This document shows, in pieces, positions 24,563-32,705 of a DNA stretch of 64,000 bases. Position 1 is the stretch's first letter; each line of letters starts with the position of its first letter. The notes beneath the pieces were generated by a model, which saw only the letters and a program-made list of their open reading frames with translations, did no database searches and was not told the origin of the DNA. The position numbers and the translations under genes are program-made. This stretch comes from Paenibacillus sp. GM2 (lineage in GTDB: Bacteria; Bacillota; Bacilli; Paenibacillales; Paenibacillaceae): assembly GCF_900069005.2 (NCBI RefSeq), contig NZ_LN831278.1, forward strand, positions 615,092 through 679,091, given 5' to 3'.

Positions 24563-25383
24563 ATCAATTACAAGTATTTAATTTCTCAGGTAACATCGTT
24601 CGCGTTGTAACAAAAGGCGGACAACCCTGGTGGGTGGCTAAGGATGTTTGTGAGGTATTGGATATTAAGAATAATCGCGATGCACTAGGAAGACTCGAAG
24701 AAGATGAGGTAGATTCAACCGACATCATCGATTCAATGGGCCGAACTCAACAAACTGCGGTTGTTAATGAACCAGGTCTTTATTCGTTAATACTTGGAAG
24801 CCGCAAGCCTGAAGCAAAACAGTTCAAGCGTTGGATTACCCATGAAGTTATTCCGGCAATCCGTAAGACAGGTTCGTATTCCATATCACAATCAAAAATT
24901 AACGATGACGCAAAGCTTGAAGTCCAAAAACAACGGGCAGAAGCGATGCTCAAAAACGCACAGGCCAGACAAGCAAAACTTATCTTCGATGTTACTCATC
25001 GCTTCCGCGATCGGCTACCTGATGTAACCGTTGAAAGTCTAATCGCTGCAGGAACAAAGACTCTTACTGGGCAGGAGCTTCTACCGTCACCAAAAGTGGA
25101 ACAGAAGTTTCATACCTGTGAAGAGATTGCGAAAAGGCTTGGGGCAATGAGCAAGAAGGGACTCCCTCACAACAAAGCTATAGCAGCTTTAATAAAGAAC
25201 ATCGGTTTTACTGAAACGGAAGTTGTTACCGTCGTAGAGTCGGCGGGGTCTTGGCAAGGAACGACAGATAAGTATTCTGATTCTGTTATCTCTCGTTTGG
25301 AACAGAAGTTAAGTGAATTAGGATATCCATCGGTTCTAAATCTTGATAAATCTTATAAAGTGGCTTGGTCGAGAGGGGCTTAA
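24559..25383 (+). CDS. BRO-N domain phage antirepressor
   Basis: A 274-residue protein with an N-terminal BRO-N (Bro family) domain, about residues 3-110: VFNFSGNIVRVV, PWWVAKDVCEVLDI, VVNEPGLYSLILGSRKPEAKQFKRWITHEVIPAIRKTGSY. Such proteins in Firmicute phages oppose the repressor (antirepressor) or act on DNA. The C-terminal half (120-274) is helical and charged with no second named domain that I can identify; it is not the usual KilAC tail. Coupled by ATGA overlap to the Cro-like gene. Confidence 0.88.
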   Translation: MNQLQVFNFSGNIVRVVTKGGQPWWVAKDVCEVLDIKNNRDALGRLEEDEVDSTDIIDSMGRTQQTAVVNEPGLYSLILGSRKPEAKQFKRWITHEVIPAIRKTGSYSISQSKINDDAKLEVQKQRAEAMLKNAQARQAKLIFDVTHRFRDRLPDVTVESLIAAGTKTLTGQELLPSPKVEQKFHTCEEIAKRLGAMSKKGLPHNKAIAALIKNIGFTETEVVTVVESAGSWQGTTDKYSDSVISRLEQKLSELGYPSVLNLDKSYKVAWSRGA

Positions 25384-25405
25384 TGGAAAGGAAGAGTGAA
25401 GCTTC

Positions 25406-25645
25406 ATGACAGCTATGAAAATCAAACGCCTTGAAGATCTCCCAGATTTGCTGACTCCTCAACAGGTGGCTGATTACATAGGCATCAGCCGCAAACGGGT
25501 ATATGAGTTCTGCCAACTTAAAGAAAGTGCTGGCGGTCTAGTAAGTTTTCTAATTGGGAAGTCACGGAAGATCGAAAAGCAGGAAATGGTTCGTTGGCTT
25601 GATTCCATGAAAGAGGTGGGGACTAATTATGAATCAAGGAGGTGA
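25406..25645 (+). CDS. Excisionase-like helix-turn-helix protein
   Basis: A 79-residue protein with the MerR-like HTH_17/excisionase fold: LLTPQQVADYIGISRKRVYEFC, then IGKSRKIEKQEMVRWLDSM. In phages this fold serves as excisionase (Xis), bending DNA during excision, or as a small regulator. Position in the early operon, well away from int, is compatible with Xis but not specific. Alternative start ATG 25415. GGAAGAGTGAAG lies before ATG 25406. Confidence 0.75.
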   Translation: MTAMKIKRLEDLPDLLTPQQVADYIGISRKRVYEFCQLKESAGGLVSFLIGKSRKIEKQEMVRWLDSMKEVGTNYESRR

Positions 25646-25652
25646 GAAGAGG

Positions 25653-25802
25653 ATGCATGTTCACATTGAAGAGGCAGTAATCGCGTTAAGCAATTGGGTG
25701 GAGGACAAATGCAAAAATGGAACCTCCAGCGAGGAACTAGAAGTTCTGCCGGAGGTAGTCAAAGGTTTGGCAGCTTTAGTAGCCGCAATTTACAACGGTT
25801 AG
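25653..25802 (+). CDS. Small early phage protein, 49 residues
   Basis: A 49-residue acidic protein (HVHIEEAVIALSNWVED, ending AALVAAIYNG), probably helical, without a recognised domain. AAGGAGGTGAGAAGAGG precedes the ATG, one of the strongest ribosome sites in the region, and the start follows the excisionase-like stop by 7 bases, so it is likely translated. Function unknown. Confidence 0.6.
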   Translation: MHVHIEEAVIALSNWVEDKCKNGTSSEELEVLPEVVKGLAALVAAIYNG

Positions 25803-25859
25803 TTCCGAATCTGCTCGTTGTGTTACAAGATTTAATTCTATGAAAGAGGTGTCATCTCA

Positions 25860-26066
25860 ATGAGCAAAGTGCTTGATTTGCAATCAGTTGAAGCCATAGA
25901 AATCTGCGCTAACCCGGAATGCAATTCAGAAATCTACTTCGGTCAGCCAGTCTTTAAGATCGGTCACGATCTGGTGTGTAGCGGTAAATGCCTTATGAAA
26001 ATGCTTGGCGCCAAGACAGTGATAGCTGGGAGGGATACAGATGGCGGCAGAGTTCGCGATTTATAA
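25860..26066 (+). CDS. Small protein with zinc-ribbon-like cysteines, 68 residues
   Basis: Four cysteines are placed as C-x4-C near residue 17-22 (CANPECN) and C-x3-C near 40-44 (CSGKCLMK), suggesting a small zinc ribbon. The rest is unremarkable. AAAGAGGTG precedes ATG at the usual distance. The end overlaps the next gene by 26 bases, as often in dense phage early operons. Function unknown. Confidence 0.65.
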   Translation: MSKVLDLQSVEAIEICANPECNSEIYFGQPVFKIGHDLVCSGKCLMKMLGAKTVIAGRDTDGGRVRDL

Positions 26067-26250
26067 AGGTGATGAAATGCTTGCTTTAGGTACGGCAAAA
26101 GAATGTGCTAAAAAGCTAGGAGTTACTAAAGAGTATATTTACTGGCTTACAATGCCGACCGCGAAAAGAAGGTTCGCCAAAAGGATGCATCCAGAGAGAT
26201 GCACAGTTGGAGTCAGGTTGGATAAGGAGGATGAAGATGAAGATATCTGA
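26041..26250 (+). CDS. Small early phage protein with a possible helix-turn-helix, 69 residues
   Basis: The middle segment LGTAKECAKKLGVTKEYIYWLTMPTAKRR reads like a minimal helix-turn-helix or adaptor. A strongly acidic tail (DKEDEDEDI) follows. GGGAGGGATACAG precedes ATG. Proteins of this look are common in Firmicute phage early regions, but I know no assigned function. Confidence 0.65.
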   Translation: MAAEFAIYKGDEMLALGTAKECAKKLGVTKEYIYWLTMPTAKRRFAKRMHPERCTVGVRLDKEDEDEDI

Positions 26251-26416
26251 ACTGATTTTAGAATTACAGGATTTTATGGCTGCCGACGGTGACTGCGAAG
26301 TCGTATTCGCCGAATATAGTCCCTACGATGGCGTGAATCTCAATAGTTACAACATTAATGACATCACACCCGAAGAGGTCGAGGGAAAGCCGGTAATTGT
26401 TCTATGGGACAAATAA
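26237..26416 (+). CDS. Small early phage protein, 59 residues
   Basis: Acidic 59-residue protein beginning MKISELILELQDFMAADGDCEVV, with a C-terminal hydrophobic strand (KPVIVLWD). ATG 26237 is chosen because AAGGAGG lies 6 bases upstream; the ATG at 26231 touches that site. It overlaps both neighbours. The start resembles small phage proteins that begin with an ELI.LL..F helix, but no function is known. Confidence 0.65.
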   Translation: MKISELILELQDFMAADGDCEVVFAEYSPYDGVNLNSYNINDITPEEVEGKPVIVLWDK

Positions 26417-26619
26417 TCATCCGTTCAGGCAGCAGTTACACCTTCAGTTACTGTGGATCGGCCCCGGTCACCTGGATAGTTGACGTTATCAACGCCGAGT
26501 CAGACCAGATATACCTGCATCAAGTCGGTAACGGCAAGACGCTTCAGATGAGCTTGGAACACTTTCGGGAGATTTATGATCGGCACGGTGTGAGGGAGGT
26601 GCCACATGTCAATACCTGA
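26404..26619 (+). CDS. Small early phage protein, 71 residues
   Basis: A 71-residue mostly beta-like protein (QIIIRSGSSYTFSYCGSAPVTWIVDVI) with a helical end (LEHFREIYDRHG). No domain recognised. It overlaps the gene before by 13 bases and the one after by 14, and has no clear ribosome site of its own, so coupled translation is likely. Confidence 0.55.
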   Translation: MGQIIIRSGSSYTFSYCGSAPVTWIVDVINAESDQIYLHQVGNGKTLQMSLEHFREIYDRHGVREVPHVNT

Positions 26620-26737
26620 TGAACTTTTGAATTACTTAGCCGATCAGTATGATCGAGCCTGTATTGATTCATCTCGCCTTCCATTTATGACGTGGGCTTC
26701 GATTCAGATCGAGAGAATGGGTTGGGTGATTGAGTAA
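26606..26737 (+). CDS. Small early phage protein, 43 residues
   Basis: A 43-residue protein (SIPDELLNYLADQYDRACIDSSRL, then MTWASIQIERMGW). GGGAGGTG lies 5 bases before ATG. It overlaps the preceding gene by 14 bases. Too short for family assignment. Confidence 0.5.
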   Translation: MSIPDELLNYLADQYDRACIDSSRLPFMTWASIQIERMGWVIE

Positions 26738-26767
26738 TCTAACTAGCCTTGGAAGGAGGTGAGGGAC

Positions 26768-26914
26768 TTGAATCGTAAGCAACGTTTGAGGGTTTGCTGT
26801 AATCTGCTGCAGTTAGCCAGCACAGCACAGTCGGAGCAACTGCGGAAATGTTTTGGGGATCAATATCTGAATACGATCTCGCGCTTAAATGAAAAACAGC
26901 TTCCTGCGGGTTAG
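26768..26914 (+). CDS. Small early phage protein, 48 residues
   Basis: TTG start behind GGAAGGAGGTGAGG, a near-ideal ribosome site. The product is basic at the N-terminus (NRKQRLRVCCNLLQLAST) and helical. Because of its size it is often missed in annotation. No function known. Confidence 0.5.
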   Translation: MNRKQRLRVCCNLLQLASTAQSEQLRKCFGDQYLNTISRLNEKQLPAG

Positions 26915-26983
26915 GAGCCGCTAGAAGCTGCACAAGTAACTTAGCTTAGCGCCAGTTTAGCACTGGCAGAAAGGATTTGCAAT

Positions 26984-27235
26984 ATGAAAGCTACTGGAAT
27001 TGTACGTCGTGTCGACGATCTGGGCCGTGTGGTTATTCCGAAGGAACTCCGCGCTACCCTTGGGATCGCTAATGGAGATACTGTCGAGTTCTTCACGGAC
27101 GGGAACAGGGTTATCCTCCGTAAATATCACCCAGGTTGCTACATTTGCGATAACACCGAAGATCTACGCACGTTTCACAGTAAGCAAATTTGCGTTAACT
27201 GCATTCGTGCTGCTGCACTGCTTTACAGTAAATAA
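26984..27235 (+). CDS. AbrB-family transition-state regulator-like protein
   Basis: An 83-residue protein. Residues 1-48 are a classic AbrB/SpoVT swapped-hairpin DNA-binding domain (ATGIVRRVDDLGRVVIPKEL, TLGIANGDTVEFF). The C-terminal part has a four-cysteine zinc-ribbon-like motif (CYICDN...ICVNCI). Host AbrB represses post-exponential and sporulation genes; a phage copy could alter host timing or control phage genes. AAAGGA lies 8 bases before the ATG. It ends the run of small early genes and precedes the recombination/replication block. Confidence 0.85.
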   Translation: MKATGIVRRVDDLGRVVIPKELRATLGIANGDTVEFFTDGNRVILRKYHPGCYICDNTEDLRTFHSKQICVNCIRAAALLYSK

Positions 27236-27258
27236 ACCATTTTTAGGAGGACTTATAC

Positions 27259-27720
27259 ATGCCCGTACAAATTACGATTAACGGCGAAAACGCCAATCAA
27301 GCCATTGAGGAGTTCGCTACCCTATCAGCTGCATTTGCTGGACAAGCTCCGGTAACAGCTACAGTTGAACCGACGCAGCAGCCACAAGCACAATCGCAGC
27401 AGTTTACTCCACCAGCTGCTCAGCCATCATACCCGCAGCAGCCTACACATCAGCCGCAACAAGGCTATGGAGCGCCTTCTGTACCTGTAGCACAACCACA
27501 GACAGCACCGACAGCACAAACAGGCGGGGTTCCGACCAGCGCCCCTACTTACGATCTGACCCAGCTAGGGGTCGCCGCACAGCCAATCATGGACGCTGGA
27601 CGTCAGAACGAGATTATCGCTTGGCTAAATCAACATGGTGTTCAAACCTTGATGCAGCTTAGTCCTAGCCTTTATGGTGAGTTCGCCACCTTCTTACGTA
27701 GCCTGGGGGCGAGGATATGA
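27259..27720 (+). CDS. Gln/Pro-rich phage protein, 153 residues
   Basis: Residues 1-30 and 95-153 look folded (PVQITINGENANQAIEEFATL at the start; DLTQLGVAAQPIMDAGRQNE and FATFLRSLGARI at the end), while 35-95 is a low-complexity Gln/Pro/Ala linker. The C-terminal helix pair resembles segments found in phage proteins beside single-strand DNA-binding and exonuclease genes. AGGAGGACTT precedes ATG and the stop overlaps DUF2800 by four bases. A role as recombination accessory is an inference from place only. Confidence 0.6.
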   Translation: MPVQITINGENANQAIEEFATLSAAFAGQAPVTATVEPTQQPQAQSQQFTPPAAQPSYPQQPTHQPQQGYGAPSVPVAQPQTAPTAQTGGVPTSAPTYDLTQLGVAAQPIMDAGRQNEIIAWLNQHGVQTLMQLSPSLYGEFATFLRSLGARI

Positions 27721-28901
27721 CCCAGATTGCACATGCCGAACGGGATCACGCCCTGCTATCAGCTAGCGGGGCACACCGTTGGCTGCATTGTACGCCTAGC
27801 GCCCGGCTTGAAGATACGCTGCCGGACACAGAGAGCGAAGCAGCCAAGCGCGGAACGCTAGCCCATGAAATCGCAGAACTGAAGCTTCAGAGGATTTTCT
27901 CAGGGCTTCCGACTAGGAAGTTTAATGCGGAGCTCAAGAAGTTTAAAGCTCATGAGCTGTACGAACCGGTCATTGACGATCATACGAATGCTTACGTTGA
28001 GTTCATTCAATCAATCGTACACACATTCCCCTCGCCGCCATTTGTGGCGATTGAACGGAAAGTTGATCTAACGAATTACGTTCCGGAGAGTTTCGGGACG
28101 TCTGACTGCATCATCATAGGTGCTGGAAAGCTCCACGTTATTGACTATAAAAATGGTCAAGGCGTACCCGTGCCGGCAGAGAACAATCCTCAGATGAAGC
28201 TGTACGCACTCGGAGCCCTCAAGGCATTTTCTCTGCTCTTCCCGATCGAGGAGGTTCACCTGGCAATCGTTCAGCCGAAAGTATGGGATCAGCCTTCGGA
28301 ATGGTCAATCTCAGTGACTGATCTTCTGGCTTGGGGCGAATCGATCAAGCCGATCGCGCAGGCAGCCTTCAAAGGTGAAGGAGACTATGCGGTAGGTGAT
28401 CATTGCGGCTTCTGTAGGGCGAAGGCAACATGTCGCGCCAGAGTAGAGCACATGCTTGATTCTGGCAGCAGGGCCCCGCTTAAGCCGCCTCTTATCGGCT
28501 GGGATGAAGTGGGCGAAGTTCTTCGGCAGGCGGAGGGAATCGTCAAATGGTACAAGGCCTTGAAAGATGCAGCCTTGGCCGAAGTCCTCAAAGGTGGTCA
28601 GGTTGCTGGCTGGAAGGCTGTAGCAGGCAGAGGAAGCCGGGAGTATGACGATCTGGACAAAGCTTTTGCCCATTTGAAGGAAAAAGGTATTGAAGAGGCG
28701 ATCCTGTATGAGCGAAAGCCGCTAACTCCGCCGCAGCTTGAAACTGCTCTAACCAAGAAGGTTTACAAGAAGCTACTGGAGGAGCCAGGGCACGTTATAA
28801 GTAAGCCTGGTGCGCCTACGCTTGCTCCAGAGGGAGACAATCGCCCTGCAATCACTGATCAGGTCAAGCCGGAGGACGCATTTAGCGAACCGGTTGAATA
28901 A
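27717..28901 (+). CDS. DUF2800 family protein, RecB/Cas4-like nuclease fold
   Basis: A 394-residue protein of the DUF2800 family. It begins ALLSASGAHRWLHCTPSARLE, typical of PD-(D/E)XK RecB-type phage nucleases, and has the active-site-like segments GTLAHEIAELKL, then CIIIGAGKLHVIDYKNGQG (D-x-K) and a cysteine pair CGFCRAKATCRARVE that could form a Fe-S cluster like Cas4/AddB nucleases. It is translated with the preceding gene (ATGA overlap) and followed by a DUF2815 ssDNA-binding-like gene, a pairing common in Firmicute phages. Likely exonuclease for recombination or replication. Confidence 0.85.
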   Translation: MTQIAHAERDHALLSASGAHRWLHCTPSARLEDTLPDTESEAAKRGTLAHEIAELKLQRIFSGLPTRKFNAELKKFKAHELYEPVIDDHTNAYVEFIQSIVHTFPSPPFVAIERKVDLTNYVPESFGTSDCIIIGAGKLHVIDYKNGQGVPVPAENNPQMKLYALGALKAFSLLFPIEEVHLAIVQPKVWDQPSEWSISVTDLLAWGESIKPIAQAAFKGEGDYAVGDHCGFCRAKATCRARVEHMLDSGSRAPLKPPLIGWDEVGEVLRQAEGIVKWYKALKDAALAEVLKGGQVAGWKAVAGRGSREYDDLDKAFAHLKEKGIEEAILYERKPLTPPQLETALTKKVYKKLLEEPGHVISKPGAPTLAPEGDNRPAITDQVKPEDAFSEPVE

Positions 28902-28930
28902 TTTTAAAAAGCGAAAAGGGGAAACGACAA

Positions 28931-29722
28931 ATGACTAATGAATCGACAAACGTAACGACTGGACAAGTAAGACTGAGTTTTGTACATCTATTTCAACCGC
29001 ACGCTAATCAACCAGGGCAAGAGCCTAAATACAGCACCACAATTCTGATTCCAAAAACAGATGTTGCTACGATGCAGCGGATTAATGCAGCTATTGAAGC
29101 AGCAGCTCAAAAAGGGGTTGCCGGGATCTGGAATGGTGCCCGTCCTCCGCAACTTAAAACGCCGATTTGGGATGGTGATGGCGTTCGTCAGAACGGAGAA
29201 CCGTTTGGGCCTGAATGTAAGGGTCATTGGGTACTGACAGCCAGCAGTAAACAACAGCAGTCAGTTGTGGATGTGAATCTTAATCCGATCATCAACCAAA
29301 CTGAAGTGTACAGCGGTATGTATGCCCGCGTGAATATTAACTTCTTCCCATTCTCCAACAGCGGGAATCGTGGTATTGGTGCTGGACTCGGTCCAGTTCA
29401 GAAGTTATCTGATGGTGAACCACTCGGGGGCCGGATTAGTGCAGAACAGGCTTTCGGCGGTAACGGTGGCGGCGTAGGTTATGCGTCAGCACCAGCTCCG
29501 CAGGGATGGGAGCAGACAGCCCCGACGCAGCAGTATGGACAGCCGGCTCCTGCAGCTCCGCCAGCGTATCCTGGGCAGCCGGCTCCACAGCAGTACGGGC
29601 AACAGGGTTATGGTCAGGCACCGCAGCAAGGCTATCAGCCCCCAGCACAATCACAACAGCCACAACAACAGATGGACCCGATCACGGGTAAACCTCTTAA
29701 CGGTGGAGTTTGGGGCATCTAA
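28931..29722 (+). CDS. DUF2815 family protein (ssDNA-binding-like)
   Basis: A 263-residue protein. The N-terminal 150 residues fit DUF2815 (GQVRLSFVHLFQPHAN, YSTTILIPKTD, GMYARVNINFFPF), an OB-fold-type phage single-strand DNA-binding protein by context. The C-terminal third (175-250) is a disordered Gln/Gly/Pro/Tyr-rich tail ending in GKPLNGGVWGI rather than the acidic tip of host SSB. AAAGGGGAAA precedes the ATG. It stands between DUF2800 and the DNA polymerase. A similar low-complexity linker occurs in the protein at 27259. Confidence 0.82.
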   Translation: MTNESTNVTTGQVRLSFVHLFQPHANQPGQEPKYSTTILIPKTDVATMQRINAAIEAAAQKGVAGIWNGARPPQLKTPIWDGDGVRQNGEPFGPECKGHWVLTASSKQQQSVVDVNLNPIINQTEVYSGMYARVNINFFPFSNSGNRGIGAGLGPVQKLSDGEPLGGRISAEQAFGGNGGGVGYASAPAPQGWEQTAPTQQYGQPAPAAPPAYPGQPAPQQYGQQGYGQAPQQGYQPPAQSQQPQQQMDPITGKPLNGGVWGI

Positions 29723-29779
29723 GTAGCGACAAAGGGGTTCTTCTATAGAGCCCCTTTCTTATCTCCAAGGAGGGCTATG

Positions 29780-31750
29780 ATGTGGCATTTATCAATAGAT
29801 ATTGAGACTTATTCAAGCGTGGATATCAAGAAAGCGGGTCTATATAAATACGTTCAAAGTCCGGATTTTGAAATCCTGTTATTCGCTTATTCGTGGGATG
29901 GCGGCCCTGTGGAGATCGTGGATCTTAAACAAGGCGAGTCGTTACCGATGGAGGTTATACACGCCCTGTACGATCCTAATGTTATCAAGCACGCATACAA
30001 TGCCGCCTTTGAATGGTACTGCATAAACAGCGTGATGGAATCGCCAATCGAGCAATGGCGTTGTACGCAGATTCACGGCCTATACTGCGGCTATCCCGCA
30101 GGACTAGGTAAAGTAGGCGAGGCATTAGGGCTCCCTCAGGATAAAAAGAAGATGGGTGTCGGAACCTCATTAATCAGAACATTCTGTGTACCTATCAAAA
30201 AGCCTGCGAAATCAAACGGATATCGCACTAGAACACTACCGCATCATGAACCTGAGAAGTGGGAGCTCTTCAAACAATACTGCGTCGGTGACGTCGTAGC
30301 CGAAAAGGAGATCCTTCGCCGTTTGTCTGTCTTCCCGGTTCCTGAACAGGAATGGCAGTTATGGCAGCTCGACCAACGAATCAATGCCCGTGGCATTGCC
30401 TGTGATCTTGAACTCGTTGAGGGCGCTTTGACAGTAGATCAACAGGTTACTCGTGAGCTGATGGCCGAAGCCGTGGAGCTCTCCGGTCTGGATAACCCGA
30501 AGTCGGTTCAACAACTTAAGAAATGGCTAACTGAGGAGATCGGCGAGGAAGTCGAGGATCTGCGGAAAGATACCGTTTCTGGCTTGATTGAGACGGTAGA
30601 AGAGGGCCGGGCAAAGCGTGTGCTAGAGATCCGCAGAGAGCTCAGCAAGACAAGTGTTAAGAAGTATCAGTCTATGCAGACTGTAGCCTGCGAGGACGGT
30701 AGAGTACGCGGATTGCTTCAATTCTACGGAGCCAACCGGACAGGCCGCTGGGCTGGTCGATTAGTGCAGGTTCATAACTTGACCAAGAACAAAATGGATC
30801 TGGAGCTACTGAAATATGCGCGGCAGCTTGTTCGGGAACAACGGATTGATATGCTCAAGCTGATTTTCGGTAATGTGCCTGATACACTATCGCAGCTGAT
30901 CCGGACGGCCTTCGTAGCTTCTCCGGGTAAGGTCTTAAACGTTGCTGACTTCAACGCGATTGAGGCCAGAGTGATCGCCTGGTTAGCTGGAGAGCAGTGG
31001 AGACTTGATGTATTTGCTTCTCACGGGAAAATTTATGAAGCATCAGCTTCTCAGATGTTCGGTGTGCCGATCGAATCTATCGGCAAGGACAGTGACCTAC
31101 GGCAAAAGGGTAAAGTATCAGAACTTGCCCTTGGTTATCAGGGAGCTGCTGGCGCGCTGATCAGCATGGGCGCTTTGGATATGGGGCTGACCGAGGGAGA
31201 GCTTCCGGAGATTGTAACCCGCTGGCGTAACGCGAACCGACGAATTGTTGATCTGTGGTATAGCTTCGAGCGGGCAGCCATTGAGGTCATGGAATCAGGG
31301 CAGCCGGTCGGCGTAAAAGGCATCATCTTTGCTAGGGAAAGTCACTACGATAATCGCCTGGACTTCTTCACGATCCAGCTTCCAAGCGGTCGCAAGCTCT
31401 ATTATGTAGAGCCAACGCTGGCACAAAACGACTTCGGCAAGCAGGCCCTTCACTACATGGGGCCTGACCAAAAGACAGGTAAATGGACGAAGATTTCCAC
31501 CTATGGAGGCAAGCTTGTAGAGAACGTGGTACAAGCGATAGCCCGGGACTGTCTGGCCGTTTCATTAATAAAAGCAGAACAGGCCGGATTCGAAACCGTA
31601 CTTCACGTCCATGACGAAATCGGGATCGAGTCCGATCGGCCCGAGGATCTGGAGAAAGTATTGGAGTTGATGGCTCAGCCAATAGACTGGGCGCCAGGAT
31701 TACCGCTTAAGGCGGCTGGATTCACAACTGAATTTTATATGAAGGATTGA
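29780..31750 (+). CDS. Phage DNA polymerase, family A
   Basis: A 656-residue polymerase. The 3'-5' exonuclease domain is marked by SIDIETYSSVDI at about residues 5-16. The polymerase motifs are in order: motif A DFNAIEARVIAWLAG, motif B RQKGKVSELALGYQGAAGAL and motif C HVHDEIGIES. Between them lies a fingers-like region with NRTGRWAGRLVQVHNL. No 5'-3' exonuclease. AAGGAGG lies 6 bases before ATG 29780 (ATG 29777 is adjacent and in frame). It replicates the phage genome together with the VapE-type helicase downstream. Confidence 0.93.
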   Translation: MWHLSIDIETYSSVDIKKAGLYKYVQSPDFEILLFAYSWDGGPVEIVDLKQGESLPMEVIHALYDPNVIKHAYNAAFEWYCINSVMESPIEQWRCTQIHGLYCGYPAGLGKVGEALGLPQDKKKMGVGTSLIRTFCVPIKKPAKSNGYRTRTLPHHEPEKWELFKQYCVGDVVAEKEILRRLSVFPVPEQEWQLWQLDQRINARGIACDLELVEGALTVDQQVTRELMAEAVELSGLDNPKSVQQLKKWLTEEIGEEVEDLRKDTVSGLIETVEEGRAKRVLEIRRELSKTSVKKYQSMQTVACEDGRVRGLLQFYGANRTGRWAGRLVQVHNLTKNKMDLELLKYARQLVREQRIDMLKLIFGNVPDTLSQLIRTAFVASPGKVLNVADFNAIEARVIAWLAGEQWRLDVFASHGKIYEASASQMFGVPIESIGKDSDLRQKGKVSELALGYQGAAGALISMGALDMGLTEGELPEIVTRWRNANRRIVDLWYSFERAAIEVMESGQPVGVKGIIFARESHYDNRLDFFTIQLPSGRKLYYVEPTLAQNDFGKQALHYMGPDQKTGKWTKISTYGGKLVENVVQAIARDCLAVSLIKAEQAGFETVLHVHDEIGIESDRPEDLEKVLELMAQPIDWAPGLPLKAAGFTTEFYMKD

Positions 31751-31755
31751 TATCG

Positions 31756-32691
31756 ATGGACGTAGTTATAAATGGAAAAGCGCGAGAGGCGTTGAATCGG
31801 CTGGCCGCTATGCCTGGCATGGCTCAGGTCAAAGATCAGATCGAACAAATGGTTCAGTTCCGTCGAATCGCCGAGCTTCGTAAACAAAATCGATTGAAGA
31901 CCCGGCCACAGACGAATCACATGGTTTTCACAGGGAACCCCGGAACGGGTAAGACTACAGCAGCGCGTTTGATTGGAGAAGCTTTCGCCGAGTTAGGTCT
32001 ATTAAAACGTCAGGGGGAGCAGGTGCCTTTCGTAGAAATCAGCAACTCTAAGATCGCACATCCACACGTTGGGGAATCTGAGCAGATTGTAGGTAAAAAA
32101 TTCAAAGAGGCGAGAGGCGGCGTTCTGTTCATTGATGAAGCTTACTCCCTCATTGGGCACGGAGATCACAAGTCGGATATGAAGGTTGTTGCTGCAATAG
32201 TTCAATATATTGAAGATCTACGCGACGAGGTTATGGTCATTGCGGCAGGCTACCCTAAAGATATGGCTAAATTTATCTCTTTTAATCCTGGACTTGCTTC
32301 CCGGTTCCCAACTACAGTCCATTTTCCTGATTATAACGTACCGGATCTTGTCCGAATTGCGCAGCAGATGATACTAGATCAGGAATATCAAGCTGCTCCG
32401 GATTACTTGGATGCCCTGTCTAGTGTTATGTGGATTGAGAAAAGCAAGCCTAATTTCGGAAATGCGCGATCAGTACGAAACCATGTCGAGCGTTCTATTA
32501 GGAAACAATCGATTCGGGTTTCGCAAATACCACGGCCCTCTCGTAAGGATCTTGCAACTTTGATCGCTGCGGATCTGGTGCATTCGCCTAGTGATTTACA
32601 AGCGGCTGAAAGAGTAGCGTTGAACCAAATCATTACAGAAGCACAGGGGCGGCTGCTTCAGCTAGATTTGCTTTCTATATTAAAAGCTTGA
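31756..32691 (+). CDS. AAA+ ATPase of the SpoVK/CbbX type
   Basis: About 311 residues. The AAA+ core (about 25-260) has a CbbX/SpoVK-like start (LAAMPGMAQVKDQIEQMVQF), Walker A GNPGTGKTTAA, Walker B GVLFIDEAYSL, sensor 1 VIAAGYPKDM and arginine finger NPGLASRFP. Host relatives are SpoVK (spore maturation) and CbbX (Rubisco activase). A phage protein of this class is unusual; unfoldase or protein remodelling activity is expected, but the client is unknown. The gene stops 15 bases before the sigma factor start. Confidence 0.82.
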   Translation: MDVVINGKAREALNRLAAMPGMAQVKDQIEQMVQFRRIAELRKQNRLKTRPQTNHMVFTGNPGTGKTTAARLIGEAFAELGLLKRQGEQVPFVEISNSKIAHPHVGESEQIVGKKFKEARGGVLFIDEAYSLIGHGDHKSDMKVVAAIVQYIEDLRDEVMVIAAGYPKDMAKFISFNPGLASRFPTTVHFPDYNVPDLVRIAQQMILDQEYQAAPDYLDALSSVMWIEKSKPNFGNARSVRNHVERSIRKQSIRVSQIPRPSRKDLATLIAADLVHSPSDLQAAERVALNQIITEAQGRLLQLDLLSILKA

Positions 32692-32705
32692 TCGGAGGTA
32701 ACTCC

